Under the pieces are notes generated by a model, which was not told where the DNA came from, searched no databases, and worked only from the letters and a program-made list of their open reading frames with translations. This document shows, one piece after another, positions 40,923 to 52,599 of a DNA stretch of 64,000 nucleotides. A program made the position numbers and the translations under genes. The stretch comes from Lichenostomus cassidix. Its lineage: Eukaryota > Chordata > Aves > Passeriformes > Meliphagidae. The number at the start of each line of letters is the position of its first letter. Positions within the stretch are counted from its first letter, which is position 1. The stretch lies in assembly GCA_008360975.2 (NCBI GenBank), contig CM039182.1, positions 55,998,491 through 56,062,490 of the forward strand, read 5' to 3'.

Positions 40923-41737
40923 ATATAGGAGCCCCAGAGATGAGTTCTGGTTTCAGGATGAGGAGGACTATGGGGAGTATGTGTAGGGCTATGAGTAGGT
41001 GTCCTCGGGTAGAAGAATTTTGGATTGATGTGATGTGGGATGGTAGTGTGCCTCGTTGTGTCATTGTGAGTATGTATAGCGTGTATGAGGCGGTTAGGAA
41101 CATGGCAGTTCCTGTAAGAATGAGGGTGAAGGAAGATCAGTTGAAGAGTGCGATTACAATAGTTAGTTCTGCTATAAGGTTGATGGTTGGGGGAAACGCT
41201 ATGTTTGTTAGGTTTGCTAGTAGTCATCAGATGGCTATAAGGGGGAGGAGGGGTTGTAAGCCTCGTGCAAGTACTAGAATTCAGCTATGTGTTCGTTTGT
41301 AGTTTGTGTTGGCTAGGCAGAATAGTATGGAAGAGGTGAGGCCGTGGGAGATTATGAGGATTATTGCACCTGAGAATGCTCATTGGGTTTGGATTATGGT
41401 TGCGGCAACGACTAGGCCTATGTGGCTTACAGAGGAGTAGGCGATTAATGATTTTAGGTCGATTTGGCGTAAGCAGATAGCGCTGGTTATGAGGGCTCCT
41501 CATAGGGCTAGAGTAATAAAGGGGTAATGTAGGTTATTTAGTGGGGGATTCACTAGGATGGTAATTCGTATGATGCCATATCCTCCTAGTTTTAGTAGTA
41601 GAGCAGCGAGGAGTATGGATCCTGCAATGGGAGCCTCTACGTGGGCTTTAGGAAGTCACAGATGGAGGCTGTATAAGGGGGCTTTTACCATGAAAGCTAG
41701 GAGCAGGGCTAAGCTGCATGCTAGGTTGATGGGTGGT
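40923..41737 (-). pseudogene. ND4: NUMT copy of ND4, 3' part
   Basis: NADH dehydrogenase subunit 4 of complex I, nuclear pseudogene. Recognisable strings include [25 protein letters not shown] and [10 protein letters not shown] at the end. The first part of ND4 is missing at the CR1 junction. It runs into the tRNA-His sequence as in real mitochondrial DNA. The frame is open under the mitochondrial code. Confidence 0.9.
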
Positions 41738-41909
41738 GAGGCGCTGAAACAGGTTGCCCAGAGAAGCTGTGGATACCCCATCCCTGGAAGTGTTAAAGGC
41801 CAGTTTGGATCGGGCTTTGAGCAACCTGATCCAGTGGAAGGTCTTCCTGCCCTTTCAAAGATCCTTAAGATTCTTTCCAATCCAAACCATTCTATGATCT
41901 ATGATTCTG

Positions 41910-42950
41910 TAACCCATGAACAGCCAGTGCTTTGCCTTGTGAAGATTTCTTCTCTAGGTGTACAATTTTGGCAGTGTCTTATGGAAGCTGTTCCAGGTTG
42001 CAACTATCCTCTGGTGCCTTTCTAGTAAGGTAAGCGGTCTTTGCAAATGGATTCACCTCAAATTTCTGCATGACCTTTAAAAAAATGAAGTCTTTAAAAT
42101 CGTTAAAGTACATTTTCATAATCGTAAAATCTTCTAATGTCTTTGGTAGAGCTTTTTCAAGAGTTGTTTAAAAACCAGAATTAGGTTTTTATGTAACAAT
42201 AACTTTTTTTCTGATATATACTGTCCTCGATTTTTTTTTTAATATCTACAACTATTTTTATCCAATCTAATTAAATCTGACTTTTAGATTTTTTCCTGTT
42301 ACCACATGTATTATATACAAGTCATGATCACTTTATAAAGCAGATGGCAAGTATGAAAGAAAATACAGAAAAACGAACTTGGATGAAATGCACTGGAATC
42401 AAAATGTGGGATGGAATTGGCACAGGATGCTTGTGTTTACTGCAGTAGAATAATCGAGCTTTAAAAATAGATGGAACTATGTTTATTGAAGTACTAGTTT
42501 TGAGCCATTCTGTTTACAAGCTAGCTAATGTGAAACTGCCATTGAAGCACATGGTAACTGTTTATACCTAGGATATGCAAGTGATGAGAGGAGGCCTTGT
42601 CAAATATGTATTTGATCTCACCCAACAGGAGAACATCCAGATTTGATGTTTTTTTTCTGTATTACTTTTTACATGGGACCCATCCATACCTGTTTCTCAG
42701 AAAATAATTGAACAAACATGGTTTGAATCTCTTCAATTGTAATATTTAGTCACCTTTCACTATGTCTTAGGACTTCTGTGCCTCATTTTGTTAGAATAAC
42801 ATGCTGAATAACTCAGAATTTTGCTTGCTCCTACCTCTGATACATTTGTTAGGTGTGGAATACTTTCATGACTCAACCTTAGTCCAGTTAAATGAGTGAC
42901 ATGCAGTCTGAGTATATCTTTTCCTGTGTGCATTGTCACACAAAGGCTTT
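41910..42950. other. Intergenic, no recognised element
   Basis: AT-rich, no repeat family or coding signal recognised. Confidence 0.45.
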
Positions 42951-42954
42951 TTTA

Positions 42955-43460
42955 AAGCGAATCACGCGAATTGCGGTGTAGCAACTCCAGAGACTTTTCG
43001 TCTTTGGAGCAGGGGTTTGTCTATTCGGCACTGGGTGCATGGGAGATTGCTCCTCCTAACATGCACACCAGGTTAAGTCACTTCCTCATTTTTATGCTCT
43101 GATCACATACAAATTCATAAAGGGGAAGGCCTATCCTAGTACAGAGGAGCATCTAAACTAATAAATTCCTGGAATTAGGTTGCACAATCTCACACAGCCA
43201 CAATTCCCTCTGGTGGTCATACTGAGGAAGGGTCAATGTCTTCCTCGGGGGTCGTTTTGATGAAAGCTGGCAGTCTTCCTCAGAGTGCACTTTTCACCTT
43301 TTCTTGAGGAGCGTGCACCATCTCTCCCTTGCTGCTTCAGCAGTTTCTTCTCCAGTTCTAACCAACTTTGTTTCTGTTTTCAGCTGCTCCTACTCCTCAT
43401 ATTACTCTGGAGGACATTCTGTTTCTTAAGGCTATGGCTAATATTTGCTAATTTCTAACA
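42955..43460 (-). repeat. Solo LTR related to the provirus LTR
   Basis: The segment GAATCACGCGAATTG, a TCTATTC string, GGGTGCATGGGAG...CTCC, CATGCACACC and later GTCACTTCCTCATTTTTATG keep the same order and spacing as in the provirus LTRs at 18958 and 28312, in the same orientation. The right end is probably TTCTAACA (43460). On the - strand a CATAAAAATG box lies near 43096. It is much more diverged than the two provirus LTRs are from each other, so it is an older relative. No target duplication was confirmed. Confidence 0.6.
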
Positions 43461-44742
43461 TTAATGCTGCTTACAGGGGTGAAATGGCTTCACCTCTTAC
43501 AAAAGTACTGTGTTCACAGTAAGGCTGTCTAACTGTATATGTACTTTCAGCCTCAAGCAAGACTTGCTGAGATGTCATAGATAAAAATTTTAGAAAGCAC
43601 TGGAAAAGTGGGAGTTCAGGTGGAGCTGCCCCAGTCCAGCAGCTATTGAGGTCTTTTGTTATCAGTTAATGTGAGACATTAAGAGACATAAACTGAATCG
43701 CCTCTGGCAGGGGCTGAGACTGATTGCAAGACAAGACTATATTTACCTTATGTATAGGTGATTAAAAGGAGAGGTTAAGAGAAATGACGGTGATCAAGGG
43801 AAGTAAAACATGTAACCCTGGAAACCAAAGTTCTTGTAACGGCTAAGTTAGTAATAGTAAAAAAGATGATATATTCTGTACAATAAAGGGGACTTTGCAT
43901 GAACCAGGCTGAGGACCCCAAATTCAATCGCTGACATGGAAAGATAAAATAATCCCATGTGGGTTTGAAATAATAGAATCACTGTAAAAGAGAAACAATG
44001 TAACCTGTCTCATGAGACTTGATTTGGTGATTTTTATTTTTGTTTAGGGGAGGTGATTAATCATTTATAAAATGGTAGATACTTGCATGGAAAAATCCAG
44101 TCTTGAGTTCTTGTCTTTAAACTAGACAACTAGTTGTTGGCAAATGCCTGTGAACATTAATACTATGGTAAATTTATGAATTGTGATTTCTGAGGTGGGT
44201 AAAGTTGTAGTGGTGTGCATAAAAAATTCAGAATTTTTACCCATTCCTCCTATATTTAATTGCAGTCGCTGAGGTTGATTTAGTATCTCTAGAGCTGTCT
44301 GTATCTCTGTACATGTTTGGTACATTCCAGAGCTGTTTTTTTGAGGTCTTTGTGTCCTTAAACCCATGTGCTTTTAAACCCATATAGAATCTTTCCCACT
44401 ATCCACTAGAAACATGCTTAGTTTTAAAACTTATAGCTCAGCTTCTCATGTAATTAGCCATCTCTGAAACCTTTATGAGAACACAAGGGAAAGTGCACTG
44501 AAAAACCTCAGTAGAAATGCTGATTATTTTTGCCTTTTTGTCTCCTGTTCGGACCTATTGCCAGCTGATGGAATGATGTAGACACAAACCTGTAGTGATG
44601 CAGTTTACATGTATCACAGCCCCATGGAGGAGGTTGCCTGAGCAGCACTTTGGGATCTGTTACTCTGGTTTTGTACTTCTCGATTTGTAGCTATTTGCAA
44701 TGGACACCAGAGCAGCACAACAGGCAGCAGCAGATGCAGAAG

Positions 44743-44774
<32 letters not shown>

Positions 44775-44999
44775 GGCAGAGCTTGTCTGTCTTCCCCCAG
44801 CTGACCTTGGTCCTGCTGGTTGGTGTTGGCAATGCAGTCAGTGACAGCCCCGCACAGCCATTCTCTCACTCTTCCCCAGTGGGATGGAAAGAGATTTGGA
44901 AGCGTGAACATGGTAAAACTCATGGGTTGATTTGATAAAGACAACTTAGTAGCTAAAGCATTAACTGCATGAATAAGCAAAGCTAAACAAGGAATTAAT
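43461..44999. other. Intergenic, one microsatellite
   Basis: Mostly unclassified. Positions 43640-43950 have an LTR-like composition with AATAAAGG near 43885, but no ends were found. An 81-codon ORF on the - strand (44367-44122) has no recognisable domain. Confidence 0.35.
44742..44771. repeat. (AC)n microsatellite
   Basis: About 15 AC units in an uninterrupted run. It is also the reason for a short Cys-Val ORF on the other strand. Confidence 0.95.
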
Positions 45000-45004
45000 T
45001 CAGT

Positions 45005-46525
45005 ATTTCATATGATAAGGCCATTCTTTGAACAAGTTGTCCAACTCTGGGATGAGTGGGTTCATGGTGTGCTGGGTGAAGAACTGGCTGAAGGGCAGAG
45101 CTCAAGGGTTGCAGTGAACAGGGCCACAGCTGGCTGGTGACTGGTCAGCAGCGGTGTTCCTCAAGGCTTCATTCTAAGGCCAGCTCTGTTCAATATATTT
45201 CTCAGTGATCTAGATGCAGGAGTTGAATGGAACGATGAGTAATTTTGCTGATAATTCCAAACTGGGAGGTGCTGCTGGCCCTCTTGAGGGACAAGAAGCC
45301 TTCCAGAGGGATCTCGGTAGCTTGGAGCACTGCACAGTGATTAAAAGGATTAAATTTAACAAGTCCACCTACACCTAGGATGGCGTAGCACTAGACACAA
45401 GTCTAAATTCAGTGAGGGGTGGCTGGAGAGCAGCCGTGCAGAAAGGGGGCTAGGAGTGCTAATCGGCAGCAAGCTCAATATCATACGGCAGTGTGAGCCT
45501 GGCCAGCCCAGAGGGCAAACTATGTCCTGGCATGCATCAAACTTTGCTTCACCAGTCAGTCCAAAGAGGTGATTATTCTGCTGTATTCACTGTTGGCATG
45601 GCCTCACAATTGAGTATTGTGTGAGACTCACTATGAAAAAGGATGTGAAGGCACTTGAATGCCTCCAGAAGAGGGCAACAAAGCTGGGAAAGGGCCTGGT
45701 TGGTATTTCCTCTGAGGAGCAGCTAAGGACACTGGGCTTATGTAGTTTGGAGAGAAGGAAGCTCAGGGGTAACTAACTGCTCTCTACAGCTTCCAGAGAA
45801 GGGGTAGTGGAGATGCAGGTGCTGATCTCTCTTCTCCCTGGTACACAGTGCCAAGACACTGTGAATGGCTGAAAACTGTGTCAGTCAGTGAGGTTCAGAC
45901 TTTGTTGTAACGTGTGTCCTTTCCCTGATCCCTCCCCCTTGACCCTTCTGGACTGGCTGATGTGAGCCAGGACCGCCTCCTAACACCACAAATAAAAGCC
46001 CAGCGGGACCCGGAACCGGGCCTCTTGGATTCTAGGCTCTATGGAGCTAAAATCCCCCCTCGGCTCTCCTCTCCCCTCCCCCACTCCCCGGTTCCCTCCC
46101 TTATTATCCCACTAAACCACATGGAGTTTATTGGAACAGAATGGAACAGCTGCCTTACTAAACCTGCAACGCTTCCACAAAGACCCAGTCTGACCAGTCC
46201 CACTGCTCGTGGCCAAGGAGAAACCATCCTGCGTGTTCCGGTTCTGGGGCAGCCCTTTCCCCCGCAGCAGGGGAGAGCTGCCTTTGGGTTCTGCACTGCT
46301 GCAAGACTTGACATGAGGAAACATTTCTTTACTAAGACCTAACTCTGGAACAGTCTTCCTGGAGAGTTGGTCATGCCTGACCTTACTTTTCAGCATTTAA
46401 GAGTCATTTGGACGCTGCCCTTGATAACATGCTTTAATCTTTGGTCAGCCCTAAGAAGTGGTCAGGCAGTTAGACTGGATAATCACTGTGGGTCCCTTCC
46501 AACTGAAATAGTCTATCCTATTCCC
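45005..46525 (+). repeat. CR1 LINE fragment split by an LTR-like insert
   Basis: CR1 RT sequence (TTCCTCAAGGCTTCATTCT; CAGTGATCTAGATGCAGG; TGCCTCCAGAAGAGGGCAAC) runs to about 45858 and resumes near 46305 with CTTGACATGAGGAAACATTT. It continues into a 3' part with GTGGGTCCCTTCCAACTGAA. The sense of the interruption matches CR1 order, so the insert came later. The RT reading frame is decayed. Confidence 0.82.
45859..46304 (+). repeat. LTR-like insert within CR1
   Basis: About 445 bp that does not belong to CR1. It contains AATAAAAGCCCAGCGGGACC, which resembles an LTR polyadenylation signal and R region. It starts near TGTGAATGGCTG. CAAGAC is present on both sides (near 45853 and 46303), a possible 6-bp duplication. 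The family is not identified. Confidence 0.55.
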
Positions 46526-47498
46526 ATATGTGCATGAAATAGGCAAATAAGAAACTGGAACATTATCAGAATCACCTTATCAGGATTAAATATTGTCTTG
46601 CTATTCCACATAACAATTGTGACTAGAAGTTGAAGTGTTTGATGACCTCATAGTTCATATTGGTACACATTTTTATTGAAGAAGTAAAATTTTCTCATTC
46701 AGAGCATTTCCCATCATGATGTGAAGAATCTTGTTCTCTTCACTTTGCTAGACCAATATAAAATATCTTTAAACTCTCATTTGAGTTTCCCTGCAAGAAA
46801 TGATCCAAGATGAACTTGCATGAATTTCTGTTGATGAGTCTATAATGTAGCATATAGCTGGTTACTGAGTTGTAGTATACTTCAGGAGTTAGTGTAGTTT
46901 GAATACAACAGCTATTGTGCTTCCTATCCAGTAAGTTGTTTCATTTTTCATAGCCTAACTCACCAACAAAAAGACTCAACCCTTCCCCCCATGCCAATCC
47001 TTCCAAACCCTATGTGCTAGTGAAACATCCAATCTACCTTGTACTTTGCTACCTATGTACTGTTAAAATGGGCTAAACCCTGTTTACCACAGGTAAATTA
47101 TACAGATGCTGTTTCAACACTGAAAACTCGAGTTTCTGCACAGTGAACCCAACAGTACTGCTGAGCCTCTTGGACTTTTCTGAAGAGCTGGCCATCATTT
47201 GTTGGCTGTGGTTTTTTAATGCTTCAAGACCTGGAATCAAGTTAGTGGATTACTTTTCTTTCTTGTTCAAAAGAAAGGTTATAGCTTTCAAATTTTCAGT
47301 GAAATGCCACAGTATTTAAGTCTTTATAACAATTTATAAATGCTGGACATTCAATGAAATTGTGTTTTTAAAAAATATTTAGGAAAAACAATGTCTGCTG
47401 ATACATCTTCTTTCCAAATCTCATTGTTATAGGCACTAAAAAGTCAGGTTTTTCTTAAGATTGGAGATTATATCAAAATCTGGATATATACTATGATG
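46526..47498. other. Intergenic, no recognised element
   Basis: AT-rich unique-looking DNA, no coding signal. Confidence 0.45.
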
Positions 47499-47503
47499 AC
47501 GTG

Positions 47504-48016
47504 TGTCCTAGGTTGCAATATAGATGTATTTAAGTATTCTATTACCACCAGCTGTGGGCCGTTAGCTGCTATCACCTGCTAATGACCCATCCCGATTACA
47601 GGCAATGGGCCATCCGTTAGCTGTTATCACCTGCTAATGACCCACCCCACATGACAGACAATGGGCCATCAGGGACCCACCGTGTGACTCATTGACTTAT
47701 CCCATTGTGGGATGCTCTGCCCAGGAGGGAGGAGCCAGGTGTTCCCACCTGGATATAACTTACCCTTGGAACTGTCTGAGTTAGCCCTGTCTACTTGGTT
47801 CCCAGAGGACAAGAGCTACCACTTGATCTTCAGCTGGAGAGTAGACCTTCACAGGATCACTGCTTCAACTGGACTACTTCAGTTGGACTGCTACTACCAC
47901 CCTAACAGGGTGTTAGGTTGTATCTGACTTTGTCAGTGCTTTTCCTTGTATTATTTCACTTATTTTTAATTTCAGTCTTGACTTGTGATCTCCTACTGGT
48001 TTGTTTTCTAACCAAT
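47504..48016 (+). repeat. Solo LTR, family 1 (copy 2)
   Basis: 513 bp, closely similar to 2053-2565 from TGTCCTAGGTTGC onward and in the same orientation. It is flanked by ACGTG at 47499-47503 and 48017-48021, a 5-bp duplication. The last bases read ACCAAT where copy 1 has ACCAAGACA, so the terminal CA has been lost or mutated. Confidence 0.82.
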
Positions 48017-48021
48017 ACGTG

Positions 48022-48860
48022 TCATGCATAGCTGCGTATCTTCATGTTTAAAAACAGAAAAAAACCTTGAAACAATTATTGTGAGTTTTCTTTGGAAGAT
48101 GATATATTCATGCTTTTAAAAAATGGAATTGCTTTCTGAACATTAGCATAATGAAGTCTGAAAATATACTTATGTGGGTAAAAATTAAACCAGTGAAGTT
48201 CTTCATGAGTACATGGCCAGCATCTGGTTGTTCAATTAAAATAGCAACTATTCTACCACCTGTTTCATGGTAAGACACATACATGGACGGGTAATGCTGT
48301 GAAGCTTCCGCTTCAGTGCTTTATTGTATGAAGAGAGAATCATAGATAATAAGCAAACTTAATTGCTTTGCTGAATCAGTTTCTGTATCTCTGGTAGGTA
48401 AGACTTAAAGAATCACCTGACTTTTAGAATCAGTAAGAATTTCCAGTGGCAAACACACATATCATGGAACGTATTTAGATGTATGCAGATAATTAATCAT
48501 ACCAGATCAATGTGCTAGATTGTAGCTCTGATAATGTACCACAATGTGACATTCTTGTCTGACTGCATGCAAATGTATTTGTGGGATGTCCACATGGTTT
48601 TTTGCAGTGCAGTTTTAGATAGTCTGGATAAATACAGTATCTGAGTCACTCTGGGATCTATGTGTGGCAGTGTGTTTCTGAGATCATCTGGGGGCTGTTG
48701 GCTCTGGCCTTGGAGGTTTGCTAGCATTTACTTTTGCATCCTAGCAGTCATGCTTGCCATTCACACAAAGACCCCACAAGCACTAGGACAGGTACCAAAG
48801 GTGAGGGGGGAGCTGGACAGGTGTCCTTCAACAGCAAGAATCATGCAAACACTTGACCAA
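48022..48860. other. Intergenic, no recognised element
   Basis: AT-rich DNA, nothing recognised. Confidence 0.45.
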
Positions 48861-48864
48861 ATGA

Positions 48865-49640
48865 CTGATGGTGAGGCATGCTGCATGCTGGGCAACTGCT
48901 GAATGGGAAGCCGTCCCCAAAGCAAAACCTTGCATCACAAGCACTTCAGTGCTTATATGAAGGCAAAGCTTATCTAGGAAGACAGGAGAGTAAAAAAAAT
49001 ACGGCAGCTGCAGAGCTGAGGAATACTCCTAGTGCAGGCTGCTCAGTGAGCAGCTGCAGTGCAAGTTGTGGGTTGTACCCTGGGTGGGGGAAAATGGCCC
49101 CTGGCCACCAGCCTTGACCTGACACCGACTGTTTGTCTAACAAGGGGCATAGAGACCTGTGGCACCAGACAGGGTGGGGTGTGTGGTGTGTGTGGCTGGT
49201 CACCCACGGACTCTGTAGAACCCAAATAAACAAAGAGGAGAGTCCAGACCAATGATCATGACCAAGAGGCATGAAGTGCATGTGAGGAACATGTCCACAG
49301 ACCATAAGGATATGAAAGCCCAGAGATCTCTTTGTTTGAGGTTCATCCCCAGAGGCATCAGCTTGAACTCTTGTGTTGCTGCTGTGCCATGATTAAATGA
49401 CTTGAAGGACTTCTGGAACTCTGCTACAGGAAACCTGGGGCTGAACTACTGACGGGAAACCTATCTGGTGAGGGAGGTGTGTGTAGGGACTCAAGTGGGA
49501 CACCTGTTGGCTTGCTGTAGCTGCCTGCTGTAAAGGGGCCTCGGTCCCAGCAGTGAAAGTCTGGGGTGGTGCAAGTGTGGCTGCCAGAGTGACATCAGAA
49601 TGATCAGACATTGAAAGTTTCCTTAACTTATCCAATCCCC
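48865..49640 (+). repeat. LTR-like element, family 3 (copy 2)
   Basis: The block ATGATTAAATGACTTGAAGG, CTCTGCTACAGGAAACCTGG and GTGGCTGCCAGAGTGAC matches 12900-13085 in order and orientation. The upstream part is GC-rich, with AATAAA at 49225. It is probably a second copy of the same LTR family. Ends are approximate. Confidence 0.5.
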
Positions 49641-50007
49641 TGCAAAAAAAGCTAAGGGAGCGGGTGAAGTAATTAATGTACGGTTTTAATTTTTTCCCCC
49701 ATCCTAAGAAGCCTGCATTATCTTCTTATAGCACTCAGGATGCTGTGTGAACTGGGGAAAAGATTGCTTTTGAATGATATGCAGTTTAGAAAAATAGAAA
49801 AGTTCAGAAGTAGTTCATAAGAGTGTACAATTCCTGTTTGTGTCTGGAGATTGCTTCTGGCATAATGTGAACCCTGATCGTGCAGCTATAGCTGTAGGAT
49901 TGCTGTGGTAGTGGATGAGATGGCTATGCTTTAGGCATCTGTAGACTGGCGTAGACACATGGCTAATTTTTTTTCCATTTTTCTTTTTCTTATTCATGTC
50001 TAAGAAG
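49641..50007. other. Intergenic, no recognised element
   Basis: Nothing recognised. Confidence 0.4.
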
Positions 50008-50158
50008 GGAATAAACCAGAAAAATCTTCCCAGGGATGTGGTAGAGAGTTTTAAGATGGATTGGACAGAGTTCTAGATAATCTCATCACAGTTCTTTCCC
50101 ATGAAAAAAGATGGGCCATATGACCTTCCAGCCTGGGCTGTTCTAACATTCCATGTTT
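50008..50158 (+). repeat. Short CR1-like fragment
   Basis: CTTCCCAGGGATGTGGTAGA, ATGGATTGGACAGAGTT and ATATGACCTTCCAGCCTGGG follow the order of a CR1 3' UTR, ending near TTCTAACATTCCATG. Old and diverged. Confidence 0.6.
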
Positions 50159-50464
50159 TAAAACTATAAAGCCCCCTTGTATCTTCCTTGGAGACTCCTG
50201 CACTGCAGGGTTAAATTGGCCTAAGCAAAGGTGTGAGCTTAAATACTCTAGAGGGTTTGTAATAATCACTGTGATGCTTTTCTTTTGGAGCATGAAATCT
50301 GACACATGTATATAAGTCAGGAAATAGAATGCTTTTACTTGCTATTACCAAATCTGCTTATCTCTACTTGCCTGATTGCCAGCTATTTGAAGCCATGCTA
50401 CAGGCATCTTTGTTGTTGTCCTCAGTATCTCTTATTGCCTGTTTAATGTTGCCTGCATGAGGCA

Positions 50465-50514
50465 TGCACATAACCCTTAAAGGAGAATTTGTGCACATAA
50501 CCCTTAAAGGAGAA
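50465..50514. repeat. Tandem duplication, 27-bp period
   Basis: TGCACATAACCCTTAAAGGA(GAA) occurs twice, separated by TTTG. The copies are identical. Confidence 0.85.
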
Positions 50515-52190
50515 GATATGACTGTTGCCTTAACTGATAAGTTGCTTGAATATATCAGGGAAAGTTATCTGAACATCTTTAATAAGCATGCATTGACATA
50601 AGTATATGTCTTATTTATATGTACATGTGTATATATGTATATGTCTTTATATAAATTATAAAATGCCAAAGAGAATTAATTTTAATATACTATTTTTCTG
50701 CCATATCAGCAATCTTGTATGCATACATTAATATTAAATTTATATACGTATGTCTGTATGTTTATCTGTTCCGCTTACTAGACTGTGCATATGATACCTA
50801 TTTGTGCTGTGGGCATAGATTCCAATGTCTCATTAAAAACTATCATTAAAACTGAAGGTCCTCTTTGCTGTAATTAGCAGCTGAGTATACTTTATGTACT
50901 CCATCAGTGGCATGCTCATCAATACTTAACGATGTGACACTGACATCACAGCTGTAAGTTATCCAGAGGAATGGAGAATTTTTCATTCCAGTTTGGACAG
51001 CTTGGTGGTAGAAAACAGGTGAGAATAGAGAGGAACTACTATTTCAGAGACATGTAATAGAGGCAGAAAAGTTTTGTAACGAAGAAGTCTTAGAGGACAA
51101 AATTATTTTTTTCTCCTGCATTCTCGCAGACAAGTGGAACATATCTGTATCTGATAGTCCAGCTCAGTTTGTGAAGTTTTACATACATTCTTCCTTTTCT
51201 TAGAATTTATCGTAACATAGGATATCTGAGAAGGATATCTGCTCTTACAGAAATTATACTAACTCACAGGAACTCTTTGTTTGAGAAGCAGTGCATTTTA
51301 ACGCAAGCTAAGTGCAGATTCAAGATTTAAGTGCTGAGTGCTGGTCTGTTCAGTGGAGAGTCTGGGTAGAGGCCATGCTCTACCAGTGGATAATCTGGTA
51401 GAATGGCCAGGTGGTTCAGGAGAATGGAAAGACAATGGCTGCTGTTACCTCCCAGTGGTTTCTTGCTGACTGATATGATGATTTCTAAACATGGGTAATT
51501 ATTAGGCATTTAATTAGATCGTTGAGGAGAGTGGAAGTCATTTTGCCTAACTTTTATACAGAATTGGGTTTTCCTTATGTAACCAAAATGCTAACAAAAG
51601 ACTTCCAGAATCAAAGCTATCATGCATGGATTTATTGTATTAAATTTTTTATATGCTCATATATTTGCTCTGTACTATATTTTTGTATGTGCTGAAATGG
51701 AGAGAAGTGAAAGACTGGAAAATTTAAGGAGTCTGGCTGTGCAAGGTGATGACAGATCCAAAAGCAAAGTTAATTTCAGAACCTTGACAGTCCCAATTGC
51801 CATCAAATTACTGCTGTGCCCAAGTTTATTTTGGTCTATTTCCTTGGGAGCATCTGCCTTTATTGTTGTTTAGAAAACACAGTTGGAAGAGGCTGGTTAA
51901 GATGGAAACTGAAATCTTTCTTGTGAATTTTTTTTTCCATTTAACTTACTATTTGTTCTTGGCAGTACTTGGAATTGTACTTCGGAGTTTGAAAGAGACT
52001 GATTCTTTCTTAAAGGCCTTTAGAATTAAGCAGCCATGAAGAAATTCTCCACAGTGGAGTCAGGCTAGTTAACTGGTATTCCCTTACTTCCCAGGACTTT
52101 CAGCTCTTTCATCTCTATTTTCAGCAGTGGTAGTTGAGTATTTCCCAAAAATGCCCAGTTTCCTCAGATGTTTTTGCTGCCAGCTGAAAA
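50515..52190. other. Intergenic, no recognised element
   Basis: AT-rich, with short ATGTATAT-type low complexity at 50600-50770. An 83-codon ORF at 51622-51873 has no domain, and I do not support it as a gene. Confidence 0.45.
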
Positions 52191-52197
52191 TCTCTGC

Positions 52198-52212
52198 CCA
52201 GCAGATGGCGCT
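52198..52212 (+). promoter_or_regulatory. CTCF-type binding motif
   Basis: CCAGCAGATGGCGCT fits all 15 positions of the vertebrate CTCF core consensus (CCASYAGRKGGCRSY). It sits in a locally more CpG-containing stretch within AT-rich DNA, about 18 kb downstream of the TNS3 stop. Occupancy cannot be judged from sequence. Confidence 0.65.
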
Positions 52213-52558
52213 TTCGTACAGCGCCTGAGACCTGCTTCGGCATGTTGAGCTAATTATCTGATCTTGAGCATGCTGTTCAGCTAGTTTAGATTACACAGAG
52301 TGATTGCATAGTGATAGGGACACTTTTTGCTCCACAGAAAAGAGGGGGCATATTGTGTCTGTCAGTGTCCTTGGAGGAGATGGTTCTTTTGAACAGTGTA
52401 AATTCATATTTTATTCTGAAGTTGAAGACATTTAAACTGAATGGTGCCACTTGGTTTCTAAAATTCAGGAAAAGATGGAGGTGATTTTAGTGAATGTAGG
52501 CAATGAAGAGTATCTGAATGGGGTCTAGAAGACTACTGGGGAGAATGCTGACCTCTTA

Positions 52559-52573
52559 GTGCCCCTCTGCTGG
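52559..52573 (-). promoter_or_regulatory. Weaker CTCF-like motif, opposite strand
   Basis: CCAGCAGAGGGGCAC on the - strand matches the first 11 core positions. It departs after that, apparently by an extra G. It faces the motif at 52198. Confidence 0.35.
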
Positions 52574-52599
52574 GAGCTGTACCTCCACAGCCCCACCGT

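Noticed and set aside
44122..44367. 81-codon - strand ORF as a retroviral remnant
   Set aside because: No retroviral motif or neighbouring element supports it. Length is within chance.
44614..44980. ORFs with Cys-Val repeats
   Set aside because: Produced by the (AC)n microsatellite.
45664..45680. CTCF-like CCAGAAGAGGGCAAC
   Set aside because: It is standard CR1 reverse-transcriptase sequence with two mismatches to the consensus. Present in thousands of copies and unlikely to be functional as such.
51622..51873. 83-codon ORF with a hydrophobic start
   Set aside because: No domain, splice-site or context support, and composition follows the AT-rich surroundings.
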